Below, one piece after another: positions 1 through 7,685 of a stretch of DNA of 50,345 nucleotides. Position 1 is the stretch's first letter, and the number at the start of each line of letters is the position of its first letter. Source of the DNA: Kriegella aquimaris (GTDB taxonomy: Bacteria; Bacteroidota; Bacteroidia; Flavobacteriales; Flavobacteriaceae); assembly GCF_900103215.1 (NCBI RefSeq), contig NZ_FNGV01000022.1, positions 1 to 50,345 on the forward strand. The letters run 5' to 3'. A model generated the notes under the pieces. That model was not told the origin of the DNA and did not search any database. It worked only from the letters and a program-made list of their open reading frames with translations. Made by a program: the position numbers and the translations under genes.

Positions 1-201
1 CTTCGTGGTAAAGGCCAAAGCTTTTTTTACCCTTGAATTCTTGAACTTGTACAAACGGGCAACTTCAGTCTTGCTCTCCAACTTAACTTCTTTGGTATCG
101 GCCATTTCAACCTCAACTACATTGGTATCGATTTTAGCTTCTTGGGCTTGGGCGGCCATTCCGATAAAAAGAACAAAAGTGATAGTTAAGATAGTTTTCA
201 T
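1..201 (-). CDS. Small secreted protein, 3' part outside the window
   Basis: The minus strand opens with ATG at 201 and stays open for 67 codons to the window edge, so only the N-terminal part is visible. It begins with a clear Sec signal peptide (MKTILTITFVLF...AAQAQ, cleavage expected after about residue 20). An acidic, Thr/Lys-rich mature segment follows, then a basic stretch around LYKFKNSRVKKAL. I recall short secreted flavobacterial proteins with this build, about 100 residues long and without known function. The start lies just downstream of a perfect 9-bp inverted repeat (207-228). No function is assigned; periplasmic or outer-surface location is inferred from the signal peptide. Confidence 0.75.
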   Translation of the reverse strand, partial: MKTILTITFVLFIGMAAQAQEAKIDTNVVEVEMADTKEVKLESKTEVARLYKFKNSRVKKALAFTTK

Positions 202-206
202 GACTT

Positions 207-228
207 GCGTTTTATATAAATAAAACGC
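207..228. repeat. Perfect 9-bp inverted repeat beside a start codon
   Basis: GCGTTTTAT, a 4-base spacer and ATAAAACGC form a perfect inverted repeat ending five bases before the start codon at 201 (minus strand). It could be an operator or an RNA hairpin shielding the ribosome site. It has no T-run in the coding direction, so it is not a standard terminator. Confidence 0.5.
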
Positions 229-337
229 CACAGGCCCCATTATAAGGGGTTTCCATTCGTTCAAAAACCTTTTAAACTCGTTAAGTTGCCCAACTTCGGA
301 TTAAAGGCAAAAAATGTTCGATGAGCGTAACGGGCCC

Positions 338-369
338 CAAAAACACCTTATCGGAAGAAGGTGTTTTTT
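338..369 (-). terminator. Intrinsic terminator after the WYL regulator
   Basis: AACACCTT and AAGGTGTT pair around an 8-base loop, and the stem is flanked by A and T runs on both sides (A-tract 339-343, T6 364-369). It can work in both directions, but only the minus-strand WYL transcript runs into it. Confidence 0.75.
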
Positions 370-537
370 ATCGATACGACAGTGAACAATGTCATAAATC
401 GACGCGAATGCGAGATATCATATCTACTATTAAAAAGAATGGGGTACTTTAAGGAGCGCTAAAAGGAGTAAAGCTTATAGTAAGGAGAAGAGCTAAATTA
501 GTAAATTTTAACCGTGTTCATTGTTTTTTCAAAAACG

Positions 538-1494
538 TTACAACATGCGCTCTGTTTGTTTCAGGAGTTCCTTGACACGGATTTTTAGGGTTTCAGGTTC
601 CAAAATTTTAGCATGGTCACCGAACATCATATACCATCTGGGGAAACCGTGTACCAAGTCGGCGCACATAAAGGTCATTTCAACCTTATCATCTTTTATT
701 TCCTCAGAAACGAAACCAAATGATTTACTTCCACTTTTAATATATCGGGCAACAGTTCTATCGACAAGAATCCTGATCTTAGTTTTCTTACCCTCGCTTT
801 TTTTGCTCCGGTATTCATCAATTGTACCGTGTAGCAATTCAAAGGGCTGTCCAATGCATCGAATGGCCATCATCCGATCGGTACGAAATTGCCTATAGTC
901 TTTTCTTAAATGGCAATAGCCCAATACATACCAAAAGTTGTTCTCGTGAAACAATCCTACAGGTTCGATATGTCTTTCAGATGGTTTATCGGCTTCCAAA
1001 GATTGATATTTTAAAAATACCTGTTTTTTTTCTGCCATACTCTCAAAAAGAACTTCAAGTGCATTTGGTATCTTTTCATTGAACAGCACTTGGGCGGGAT
1101 CGATAATGACCTGCGACTCCAAAGCGGCAATCCAATCCTTCTCTTTTCCGCGTAGTACGGACTTTATTTTATACATCGCCGATTTGTGATATGCTCCAAG
1201 CGATGCATCGGTGAACTTTTGCATCAGCTTCTCTGCGGCAACAAAGCTACCGGCCTCTTCACGGGTGAACATTACCGGAGGAAGTCGATACCCATCCATA
1301 ATGGAATACCCCACACCGGCTTCGCTTACTATCGGAACACCAGAAGCTTCTAATGTTCTTATGTCACGATATACGGTCCGAAGACTTACGCCAAAGCGAT
1401 CGGCAAGTTCTTGAGCTTTTACAATACGTTTTGATTGCATCTGAATCAATATGGCGACAATGCGATCAAAGCGTTTTACAGTATCAATACCCAT
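538..1494 (-). CDS. YafY-type transcriptional regulator, HTH plus WYL domain
   Basis: Protein of 318 residues. An N-terminal winged helix-turn-helix (about residues 5-60, with ELADRFGVSLRTVYRDIRTL) binds DNA. A WYL domain follows (about 140-225, with EPVGLFHENNFWYVLGYCH and a later FRTDRM), which in this family senses a ligand or nucleic acid. I placed the start at 1494 (MGIDTVKRF) because a perfect -7 promoter box lies at 1514-1521, so the longer frame from 1560 would begin upstream of the transcript start. The gene is divergent from a DinB-fold protein. In Bacteroidota such regulators often sit beside a DinB gene, so it probably controls that neighbour and itself. The effector is unknown. 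Confidence 0.88.
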   Translation of the reverse strand: MGIDTVKRFDRIVAILIQMQSKRIVKAQELADRFGVSLRTVYRDIRTLEASGVPIVSEAGVGYSIMDGYRLPPVMFTREEAGSFVAAEKLMQKFTDASLGAYHKSAMYKIKSVLRGKEKDWIAALESQVIIDPAQVLFNEKIPNALEVLFESMAEKKQVFLKYQSLEADKPSERHIEPVGLFHENNFWYVLGYCHLRKDYRQFRTDRMMAIRCIGQPFELLHGTIDEYRSKKSEGKKTKIRILVDRTVARYIKSGSKSFGFVSEEIKDDKVEMTFMCADLVHGFPRWYMMFGDHAKILEPETLKIRVKELLKQTERML

Positions 1495-1513
1495 AATTGA
1501 ATAACATATACTC

Positions 1514-1521
1514 CAAAGATA
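1514..1521 (-). promoter_or_regulatory. TAnnTTTG -7 box of the WYL regulator
   Basis: The minus strand reads TATCTTTG, a full match to the Bacteroidota -7 consensus, 19 bases upstream of ATG 1494. It decides against the longer frame starting at 1560. Confidence 0.65.
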
Positions 1522-1809
1522 GGACTTCAGATTAAAGCTTGTCTTGAAGAAGGGTTTCATTTTTCGCTTTCATTACAGTTATCCGACCCGCCATTTTAAA
1601 ATCAGTCGGTCGCATTATTTCGAGAAGTATCATAGGTTTTTTTTCAGTTGCAACACAAAGAAAGGTATGGTTGGTGACAACCCTTCGTCAGCAGCATATA
1701 AACAATTCAACGTACAGTCGAAACTACATAAACAACTAATATTAAGTCACTTAAAAAATACTATGACGTTTATTTTTACTACTGACAAAGGGCTGTCACC
1801 TACTGGTTT

Positions 1810-1817
1810 TAGTTTTG
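1810..1817 (+). promoter_or_regulatory. TAnnTTTG -7 box of the DinB-fold gene
   Basis: TAGTTTTG matches the -7 consensus and lies 35 bases upstream of ATG 1853. No clear TTTG -33 element is seen. It supports the short start at 1853. Confidence 0.55.
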
Positions 1818-1852
1818 TTCATAACATTAGTAATCACTTAAAAACATATCTT

Positions 1853-2350
1853 ATGAACACAATAGTAGAACAGCAAAAAGAAACTGCCCAAGTTATTACC
1901 CCTTCAGAATTGCTAAAACATTGGCAAGGGCATAGAAGTCTAACACGACGGGTCATCGAAGCATTTCCTGAAGAAGCTTTTTTCAACCACTCCATTGGCG
2001 GTATGCGCACTTTTGCGCAACTTACCATGGAGCTTCTCGGTATCGCGGGACCGGGAATCCAAGAAATTGCGACTGGCAACACCTCCGACTTAAAAGAACA
2101 TTTTGACCATGACAACAGCAAAGCCAAAATTCTAGAGTTATGGGACAGGGCTACGGAAGAAATCAATGCGAATTGGTCACAAATTACTATAGAAAAATTT
2201 CAGGAAACCATTAAAATTTTTGGACAGTACGAAGGAACCGTCATGTCTTCGATATTCTATTTTATTGACAATGAGATACACCATCGCGGACAGGGCTATG
2301 TATATTTAAGATCTTTGGGCATTGAGCCACCAGCTTTCTGGGAACGATAA
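1853..2350 (+). CDS. DinB-superfamily (four-helix bundle) protein
   Basis: Protein of 165 residues, usual length for DinB/YfiT-type proteins. The core contains a helix with MRTFAQLTMELLGIAG and a C-terminal IDNEIHHRGQGYVYLRSLGIEPP. The EIHHRGQ segment gives the family's metal-binding histidines, and the LRxLGIEPPxFW ending is typical. DinB-fold enzymes are metal-dependent thiol transferases or hydrolases of mostly unknown substrate, and this one is probably cytoplasmic. ATG 1853 was chosen because the upstream extension lacks coding character and a promoter box sits at 1810-1817. It is divergent from the WYL regulator and probably co-transcribed with the small gene that follows 22 bases later. 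Confidence 0.85.
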   Translation: MNTIVEQQKETAQVITPSELLKHWQGHRSLTRRVIEAFPEEAFFNHSIGGMRTFAQLTMELLGIAGPGIQEIATGNTSDLKEHFDHDNSKAKILELWDRATEEINANWSQITIEKFQETIKIFGQYEGTVMSSIFYFIDNEIHHRGQGYVYLRSLGIEPPAFWER

Positions 2351-2372
2351 TCAAGCGTATTAAGGCTATCAT

Positions 2373-2591
2373 ATGAAAACAGTTTTGGTATTTAAGACAT
2401 CGGTCACCAGAAAGAAGCAAATACGAAGGCTTCGCCCACTTTTGAATAACTTGATAGACCCTAATGATTATTGGAATTTTGACTTGGAGGATTGTGATAA
2501 CATCCTCCGGGTCGAAACCCAACAACTTGGGGCTGACATTATTTCTACCACATTGAAAACCCAAGGATTTTTTTGTGAAGAGCTCCCTTAA
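2373..2591 (+). CDS. Small conserved hypothetical protein, ferredoxin-like fold suspected
   Basis: Protein of 72 residues without signal peptide or membrane segment. The pattern of a hydrophobic strand (KTVLVFKTSV), a basic helix (KKQIRRLRPLLNNL), two strands including NFDLEDCDNILRVE, a helix and a last strand ending GFFCEELP suggests the beta-alpha-beta-beta-alpha-beta layout of small heavy-metal-associated-like proteins. The CxxC metal motif is missing, and only single Cys residues occur. It follows the DinB gene by 22 bases on the same strand, so the two are probably one transcript. Function not recognised. Confidence 0.7.
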   Translation: MKTVLVFKTSVTRKKQIRRLRPLLNNLIDPNDYWNFDLEDCDNILRVETQQLGADIISTTLKTQGFFCEELP

Positions 2592-2611
2592 GGATACTAA
2601 ATAGCAATATC

Positions 2612-3292
2612 TTAAACATTAAGCAAAAGATTGGGATCAGGGCAGTTTTCGGAATAAAAGGCTACGTCTTCTTTGGCACAGACGCCAGGATAATCACCTA
2701 ACCAATTATTCATATCGATTATAATTTGAAAATGAAGATGCGGTGCATAGTTTCCGTTGACTTCTTTATTTCCAAGAGTTCCCAAAACAGTTCCTGCTTC
2801 GAACGATTTTCCTACTTTGAGGTTCTGTAAAGATTCCAAAGACAAATGACCGTACAGGGTATGGAACCTGAAACCAGCTATTTCATGAACAAGAATAATT
2901 GTTGGGCCATAATCACCTCGCCTATCATTGTTTTTGAAACTATGTATCTTTCCCTTGAGGGGTACTAAAACGGTCGTTCCGGCTTTCGTCCAAAAATCAA
3001 CCCCCAAATGAATTGTTCTTTTTGACTCCCCTACTCGTGAAAATTCAGCCTTGTCCGAATAGAGGCTACGATTTTCCAAATAGCCGCCGTAAGCGACTTC
3101 TGCATCATTTCTTTTTAGCTCAGCGTTGATATAACTTTGACAAACATCGGGTTCCGTAACCTTCAACCCAACTAAATCACTATTTTCAGCAGACAGATTC
3201 AAGGGAGTATACTGCTCTCTAGTTATTGTCTTATCTAGAATAGGTATAGATTCAATTAAATAACTTTGGAACAACTTTGTCAACGGATTCAT
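2612..3292 (-). CDS. Stand-alone cytoplasmic M23-type (LytM) metallopeptidase domain
   Basis: Protein of 226 residues. The zinc ligands of M23 peptidases are visible: His95 and Asp99 in HLGVDFW, and the C-terminal HLHFQ motif, with the LYGHLS segment between. Classical M23 enzymes cut peptidoglycan cross-links outside the cytoplasm, but this protein has no signal peptide or membrane segment. From memory, its sequence style (GGYLENRSLY before the first His; DYGPTIILVHE) is the one found as the middle domain of proteins that join a phosphotransferase, an M23 domain and a class III aminotransferase. Here the domain is free. A -7 promoter box lies at 3297-3304, only a few bases from the start codon. 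Confidence 0.8.
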   Translation of the reverse strand: MNPLTKLFQSYLIESIPILDKTITREQYTPLNLSAENSDLVGLKVTEPDVCQSYINAELKRNDAEVAYGGYLENRSLYSDKAEFSRVGESKRTIHLGVDFWTKAGTTVLVPLKGKIHSFKNNDRRGDYGPTIILVHEIAGFRFHTLYGHLSLESLQNLKVGKSFEAGTVLGTLGNKEVNGNYAPHLHFQIIIDMNNWLGDYPGVCAKEDVAFYSENCPDPNLLLNV

Positions 3293-3296
3293 GAAT

Positions 3297-3304
3297 CAAA
3301 TATA
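3297..3304 (-). promoter_or_regulatory. TAnnTTTG -7 box directly before the M23 gene
   Basis: The minus strand reads TATATTTG and ends four bases before ATG 3292. If used, the transcript would start at or within a few bases of the start codon, giving a leaderless or nearly leaderless mRNA. Confidence 0.5.
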
Positions 3305-3416
3305 TTGAACAATAAGAGAAGTAACGGTTTTCTTTTTTAGGGATGTACCAAACTTTTTAGACCTATTTTTCGTAAGTATTTGTATATTATGGATACTAAG
3401 TATAAAAATTAATGCG

Positions 3417-4112
3417 ATGCTAAGAATACAGATACCCATTTTAATACTGACACTTTTATTTGCAACAGGTTGCCAATCGAATACTAAAAAGAACGGGGAT
3501 AATAATGTTGCGGAAGTTACTTCAGAAATTACCAAAGAGACCATAAAATTGGCTCCTCAAGACTTGGCCAAATATGAGACCGCCTATTTTGCCAGCGGTT
3601 GTTTCTGGTGTGTAGAGGCCATATTCGAAAGTGTAAAAGGTGTGAAGGAAGCTGTTTCAGGTTATGCGGGCGGTACAGAAAAAAATCCTACCTATGAACA
3701 AGTTGGCCGTGGACTTACTTCGCATGCCGAAGCCGTAGAGGTCTATTATGACCCAAAGGAAATTACCTTTATCGAATTGGTACAAGTTTTTTTTGGTTCG
3801 CATGACCCCACCTCTTTAAATCGTCAAGGCCCCGACAGAGGGCCCCAGTACCGGTCGATAGCTTTTTATAAAAATGAGGAAGAAAAGAAAATCATAGATA
3901 CCTACATCGCAGCACTCAAAGAACAACATATTTATGATGCCCCGATTGTGACCGAAGTTACCAAATTCACCAAATTTTACGACGCCGAAGACTATCACCA
4001 AGACTATGAGAAACGCAATCCTGACAATTCGTACATTCGAAACGTTTCGATTCCAAGACTAAATCGGTTCAAGCAAAATTTTCCTGAGTATTTAAAAAAG
4101 GAGGCACATTAA
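3417..4112 (+). CDS. msrA: Peptide-methionine (S)-S-oxide reductase, lipoprotein form
   Basis: Protein of 231 residues. The catalytic motif GCFWC is at residues 61-65 (Cys62 nucleophile), followed by the family's GYAGG and AEAVEVYYDP segments and a YHQDY near the C-terminus. MsrA reduces methionine-S-sulfoxide in oxidised proteins using thioredoxin-type donors. An N-terminal signal with lipobox ending at Cys19 (FATGC) and a Lys/Asn-rich linker shows that this copy is a lipoprotein, so it repairs envelope proteins rather than cytosolic ones. The catalytic domain starts near residue 55. A good terminator follows at 4146-4170. Confidence 0.95.
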   Translation: MLRIQIPILILTLLFATGCQSNTKKNGDNNVAEVTSEITKETIKLAPQDLAKYETAYFASGCFWCVEAIFESVKGVKEAVSGYAGGTEKNPTYEQVGRGLTSHAEAVEVYYDPKEITFIELVQVFFGSHDPTSLNRQGPDRGPQYRSIAFYKNEEEKKIIDTYIAALKEQHIYDAPIVTEVTKFTKFYDAEDYHQDYEKRNPDNSYIRNVSIPRLNRFKQNFPEYLKKEAH

Positions 4113-4145
4113 TTAAAATATAGCGAGAACTGACGAGAAAATTGA

Positions 4146-4170
4146 GCGACCTAAATGGGTCGCTTTTTTT
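4146..4170 (+). terminator. Intrinsic terminator of msrA
   Basis: GCGACC (4146-4151) pairs with GGTCGC (4158-4163) around a 6-base loop, followed directly by seven T residues. Confidence 0.85.
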
Positions 4171-4171
4171 G

Positions 4172-4197
4172 TTTGTTGAGAATTACGTTTATCTTTA
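4172..4197 (+). promoter_or_regulatory. Candidate promoter of the DUF1080 lipoprotein gene
   Basis: TTTG at 4172-4175 and TATCTTTA at 4190-4197 (seven of eight consensus positions counting the free ones) stand at plausible -33/-7 positions. They fall between the msrA terminator and the next start codon at 4219. Confidence 0.45.
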
Positions 4198-4218
4198 ATG
4201 GCTCAAATAAAAAACAAC

Positions 4219-5598
4219 ATGAGATTAAAATCAACCTATTATTCAATTTCTATGGCCATGGTGGCCGTATTCTTATTTGTTGGCTGTAACGAAGAAAAAA
4301 AAGACGATACCCCCTGGGTGTCACTTTTTGACGGCCAAACTTTAAACGGATGGACCCAAAAAGGAGGGGTTGCCAAATACATGGTTCGTGATGAAACGAT
4401 CGTGGGTACTACCGTAAACAATACGCCCAACTCCTTTATGACATCTGACAAGATGTACGGAGATTTCATTTTGGAGCTCGAATACAAAGTCGATTCTTCG
4501 ATGAACTCGGGTATTCAAATCCGTAGCAATAGCTTTCCTCATTATAGGGATGGAAGAGTGCACGGCTATCAGATCGAGATTGACCCTTCTGAGCGAGCCT
4601 GGAGCGCTGGAATCTATGATGAAGGACGTCGTGGTTGGTTGAATCCGCTTGATAATAACCCTGAAGCCCAAAAAGCTTTTAAACAAAACGACTGGAACCA
4701 CTACCGCATAGAAGCTATAGGTGACACCTTGAAAACATGGATCAACGGTGTGCCCGCAGCGCATCTTATCGATGACAAAACGGCAAGTGGCTTTATAGGT
4801 CTTCAAGTACACGGTATCGGTAAAGACAAAACGCCAGGAACCGAAATTATTTGGAGAAACATCAACATCTTAACAGATAACCTCTCGAAGTATTCAAAAA
4901 AATCTCCCTTAGCACCAATCGTGACTAAAAATAACTTGACGGTGTCGGAGAAAAAAGATGGATTCAAAATGTTGTGGGATGGAAAAACCACGGATGGATG
5001 GCGCGGAGCACGTTTAGATGAATTCCCAGAAAAAGGCTGGAAAATAGAAGACGGTGTGCTAACCGTACTATCTTCTGGTGGTGAAGAATCTGCTGCCGGA
5101 GGTGATATTGTTACTAAAAATCTTTACGGAAATTTTGAACTGATGGTCGATTTCAAGCTTACTGAAGGCGCCAATAGCGGTATCAAATATTATGTGGATA
5201 CCGACATTAATAAAGGTCCTGGTTCTTCTATTGGTTTAGAATATCAAATTTTAGACGATGCCAGACACCCTGATGCAAAACTGGGCAACCATGACGGTAG
5301 CCGTACCGTAGCCTCGCTTTACGATCTTATTCAAGCAGACCCCAGCAAACCTATCAATCCTATTGGGGAATGGAACACTGCCCGTATCGTTGCCAAAGAC
5401 AACCATATCGAGCATTGGCTTAATGGTGCCAAGGTTTTGGAATACGAACGAAAAAGTGATGCATATAGAAAACTCGTGGCTGAAAGCAAGTACAAAAAAT
5501 GGCCAAACTTCGGCGAAGTTGACAAAGGTCATATTCTCTTGCAAGACCATGGGGACGATGTTAGCTACAAGAATATCAAAATAAAAACGATGGATTAG
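4219..5598 (+). CDS. Tandem DUF1080 lipoprotein (3-keto-disaccharide hydrolase family)
   Basis: Protein of 459 residues starting MRLKSTYYS, with a lipobox Cys at residue 23 (FVGC). Two DUF1080 jelly-roll domains lie in tandem, about residues 35-225 and 250-459. Each opens with a FDGQTLNGW or WDGKTTDGW type motif and contains an NSGI.IR or NSGIKYYV strand. Some members of this family hydrolyse 3-keto-glycosides made by dehydrogenases, and others are only lectin-like. A Gfo/Idh oxidoreductase occurs elsewhere in this window, but not beside it. ATG 4219 is preferred over 4198 because it gives a proper signal peptide and leaves room for the promoter. A two-way terminator follows. Confidence 0.85.
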   Translation: MRLKSTYYSISMAMVAVFLFVGCNEEKKDDTPWVSLFDGQTLNGWTQKGGVAKYMVRDETIVGTTVNNTPNSFMTSDKMYGDFILELEYKVDSSMNSGIQIRSNSFPHYRDGRVHGYQIEIDPSERAWSAGIYDEGRRGWLNPLDNNPEAQKAFKQNDWNHYRIEAIGDTLKTWINGVPAAHLIDDKTASGFIGLQVHGIGKDKTPGTEIIWRNINILTDNLSKYSKKSPLAPIVTKNNLTVSEKKDGFKMLWDGKTTDGWRGARLDEFPEKGWKIEDGVLTVLSSGGEESAAGGDIVTKNLYGNFELMVDFKLTEGANSGIKYYVDTDINKGPGSSIGLEYQILDDARHPDAKLGNHDGSRTVASLYDLIQADPSKPINPIGEWNTARIVAKDNHIEHWLNGAKVLEYERKSDAYRKLVAESKYKKWPNFGEVDKGHILLQDHGDDVSYKNIKIKTMD

Positions 5599-5628
5599 TA
5601 TCGATTGGTAACAATACTATGAAAGTTC

Positions 5629-5667
5629 AAAAAGGGCGGCTTCAGAATTTCTGAGGCCGCCCTTTTT
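5629..5667. terminator. Bidirectional intrinsic terminator between convergent genes
   Basis: A 17-base left arm (A5, GGGCGGC, TTCAG; 5629-5645) pairs with the right arm 5651-5667 around the loop AATTT, with only one G-T wobble. A-tract and T-tract flank it on both sides. It serves the DUF1080 gene (plus) and the ECF operon (minus). Confidence 0.9.
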
Positions 5668-5710
5668 ATAATCGTTACAAAGCATTGCTTGTAGCCGTAC
5701 AAGAAATCAT

Positions 5711-7150
5711 TTATTCTAAGGTAACCTCACCGAATTTAGAACCGATGCTAATCGAACGACCTCCATTGTTCTTAATATTATAACCTTCATACAATGTATT
5801 TTCTTGATCTTTTGTCGTATTCAACACCAAGTTCGATGGATACATTACTTCCGAAGCCGTGGCGTTCATATTAATATTTATCGAAGAGCTAGGTAATTTA
5901 AAGTACAATTCGCCAAATTCAGAAGTTACAGTAAGATCGGAAAAATCGGGAGCTATCGAGTAAATTCGAACCACCCCCATTTTATTATTTATAGAAGCTC
6001 GGTTCGCCAAACGCTCAATAGAAACTTCAGAACTATTCGAGCTTAACGACAGGTTCGATACCTCGGTAAGTTCTACCTCGTCGGAATAATCAATTTTCAA
6101 TTGCCCATAATTCCACTTTTCCACCAATACCGGTGAATATGAGGCAGTCACCGTCGTTTGCTCACCATCAATTGTTGCTGCGAAAAGACTCGCATGTGAT
6201 AGTGTCGCATTGATATTTTTTGTGTTTTCGGCTAATTTGACTTCCCCGTGACGCACGTTCATTTTTAATTTTACCGACTTTGGCATTTTCACTTTAATTG
6301 TTTTTTTAACCTTTATGTTTTTACTCTTACCACCTGAATTGAAATAAAAAACATCAGGACCATTATTTCGCAGGGTATCGTCTGCCCTAACAATATTTTT
6401 TGTTACCGCCCTATTGACCAAACGTTGTACATGGGCCTCTGCCCTTTTTGCATGCAGTTCAGCCCTTTCCTCATGCATTTTCGCCCTTTCCTCATGAAGT
6501 TGTTTCATTTGCTCTACCCGTTTTTGGGCCAACTCACGGTAGCGTTCTCCTCGTTCTTCCATTCTTTTGCCCCATTCTTCCATTTTCTTTTGATGTTTCT
6601 TGTCAAATCCTTTTTCAAAATCCCTTTGCCATTTCTTCATGTATTTTTCTCCATCCTTTTTATAAGCCTCGTAATCGAATTTCATCATATTCATATTAGG
6701 AAGTGGCGGTGTATCTGTCATTTCTACCAATTCGTTCAGTTCTGCCACCTCAGGAATTTCAATTATTATTGGTTCTATGTCCGGAATTTCAAAATGAAAA
6801 TCTTGCCTAAAGTCTCCCATTGCATGACGTATAGAGAATGAATTGTTCTCTTTTGTCGTTATTTTGATTTTTGAACTATTTCCCAAAATCTCCACAACAT
6901 CATCTTCAAAATACGTATTCGCCTCGTCAAGGGTGGCATCTTCCATAGTTACCGTAGCCTCTACCAAGACTTCGTTCTTCTCCCATGTTTCAAACTGAAT
7001 ATCTGCATAGCTGGTATTAATTTCAATGATGGCATCATCACCAACTCCAAATGTCTCCGTATAAGTTCTTGACTCTTTTTGACCGTATGCCAATACGCTG
7101 ACAGTAAAGAAAAAGAGCATAATTGCTTTAGATAATAGTATTTGCTTCAT
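5711..7150 (-). CDS. Exported DUF4097-like protein with a charged coiled middle region
   Basis: Protein of 479 residues, third gene of the ECF sigma operon, overlapping the gene before it by 23 bases. A Sec signal peptide (cleavage near AYGQ) is followed by beta-rich segments (about residues 25-150 and 270-479) that resemble DUF4097/adhesin-type beta-helices, with phrases such as INTSYADIQFETW and VTSEFGELYFKLP. The middle part (about 165-245) is extremely charged and helical. It includes a heptad-like repeat HEERAKM, HEERAEL, HAKRAEA encoded by 21-bp DNA repeats (6430-6492). Such proteins accompany Bacteroidota ECF operons. A role in sensing or buffering envelope stress is inferred only. Confidence 0.7.
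   Translation of the reverse strand: MKQILLSKAIMLFFFTVSVLAYGQKESRTYTETFGVGDDAIIEINTSYADIQFETWEKNEVLVEATVTMEDATLDEANTYFEDDVVEILGNSSKIKITTKENNSFSIRHAMGDFRQDFHFEIPDIEPIIIEIPEVAELNELVEMTDTPPLPNMNMMKFDYEAYKKDGEKYMKKWQRDFEKGFDKKHQKKMEEWGKRMEERGERYRELAQKRVEQMKQLHEERAKMHEERAELHAKRAEAHVQRLVNRAVTKNIVRADDTLRNNGPDVFYFNSGGKSKNIKVKKTIKVKMPKSVKLKMNVRHGEVKLAENTKNINATLSHASLFAATIDGEQTTVTASYSPVLVEKWNYGQLKIDYSDEVELTEVSNLSLSSNSSEVSIERLANRASINNKMGVVRIYSIAPDFSDLTVTSEFGELYFKLPSSSININMNATASEVMYPSNLVLNTTKDQENTLYEGYNIKNNGGRSISIGSKFGEVTLE
6430..6492 (-). repeat. Three 21-bp tandem repeats inside a coding region
   Basis: Units start at 6430, 6451 and 6472, each beginning CATG and containing CCCTTT at the same place. They encode seven-residue units of the type HEERAEL in the charged middle part of the exported protein. 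Unit number may vary between strains. Confidence 0.7.
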
Positions 7151-7685
7151 TTTTTGATTTTAAGTCGTTCAACCTCATTTTTAACTTCTGCAACAACTGT
7201 AATCGCAGTTGCAGGTTTTTTATCAGAGCTGCTATAGTCTGGTCATTGGGGCCTATGTCATTCAACTCTTTATTTAAAATGCCATACTCCCGATCTAATT
7301 CTTCCATGCGTTCCATAAAACTGTCGACCAATGCTTTATTATCAGCAGTGAGATCTAGTTTTGAAAGCTCCATATTTATGCTTGACACATAATAATTTTC
7401 TACCTTCTTCAAATCAGGAGATAAGTCGCCCAATGATATTTTTTCCAATACTACATCACGCTTCTGTTCGGCTGACCCAACATTGGTTACTGAATTGTAT
7501 AGGTAACCACCGATGCTGACCAAGATTAATACCGATGCCGCTATTTTAAGAGCAAGGAAAGAAGGCTTGGCCTTTTGTGGCAATTTCGTATTCAGTCGTG
7601 CCAAAAAGCGTTCTTTATGACCCTCGCTCAGCTGTTCAGCTCCGGGCCTCTTTTTTTTGAACATTTCCCTAAGGTCTTGTGCCAT
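7128..7685 (-). CDS. Membrane-anchored anti-sigma-like protein
   Basis: Protein of 185 residues between the ECF sigma gene (17-bp overlap upstream) and the exported protein (23-bp overlap downstream). A basic cytoplasmic N-terminus (about 45 residues) leads into one transmembrane helix (about residues 45-62, LALKIAASVLILVSIGGYLY). A helical periplasmic part rich in Leu, Glu and Lys (about 90-185) follows and is likely to form a coiled coil. It has no recognisable zinc-binding anti-sigma motif. The position and topology fit a regulator that holds the sigma factor at the membrane. The assignment rests on context more than on sequence. Confidence 0.65.
   Translation of the reverse strand: MAQDLREMFKKKRPGAEQLSEGHKERFLARLNTKLPQKAKPSFLALKIAASVLILVSIGGYLYNSVTNVGSAEQKRDVVLEKISLGDLSPDLKKVENYYVSSINMELSKLDLTADNKALVDSFMERMEELDREYGILNKELNDIGPNDQTIAALIKNLQLRLQLLQKLKMRLNDLKSKNEANTII

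Larger units (their letters stand above)
202..537. other. Intergenic region holding a hairpin repeat and a terminator
   Basis: These 336 bases separate the partial secreted-protein gene from the end of the WYL regulator, both on the minus strand. They hold an inverted repeat at 207-228 next to the start codon and an intrinsic terminator at 338-369. I see no convincing open frame or RNA gene in the rest (370-537), which is AT-rich. Confidence 0.6.
1495..1852. other. Divergent intergenic region between WYL regulator and DinB gene
   Basis: These 358 bases carry the two facing promoters (1514-1521 minus, 1810-1817 plus). An open frame continues upstream of the DinB start to 1544, but its codons look non-coding (Phe/His/Tyr-rich, no family similarity). 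A short GACA/TGTC inverted repeat lies at 1784-1795. Nothing else is recognised. Confidence 0.55.

Noticed and set aside
521-898. 125-codon plus-strand frame opposite the WYL regulator
   Set aside because: It mirrors the reverse strand of a well-supported gene and has no recognisable domain.
1544-1852. N-terminal extension of the DinB-fold protein
   Set aside because: No signal peptide or domain, odd residue composition, and a promoter box at 1810-1817 lies inside it.
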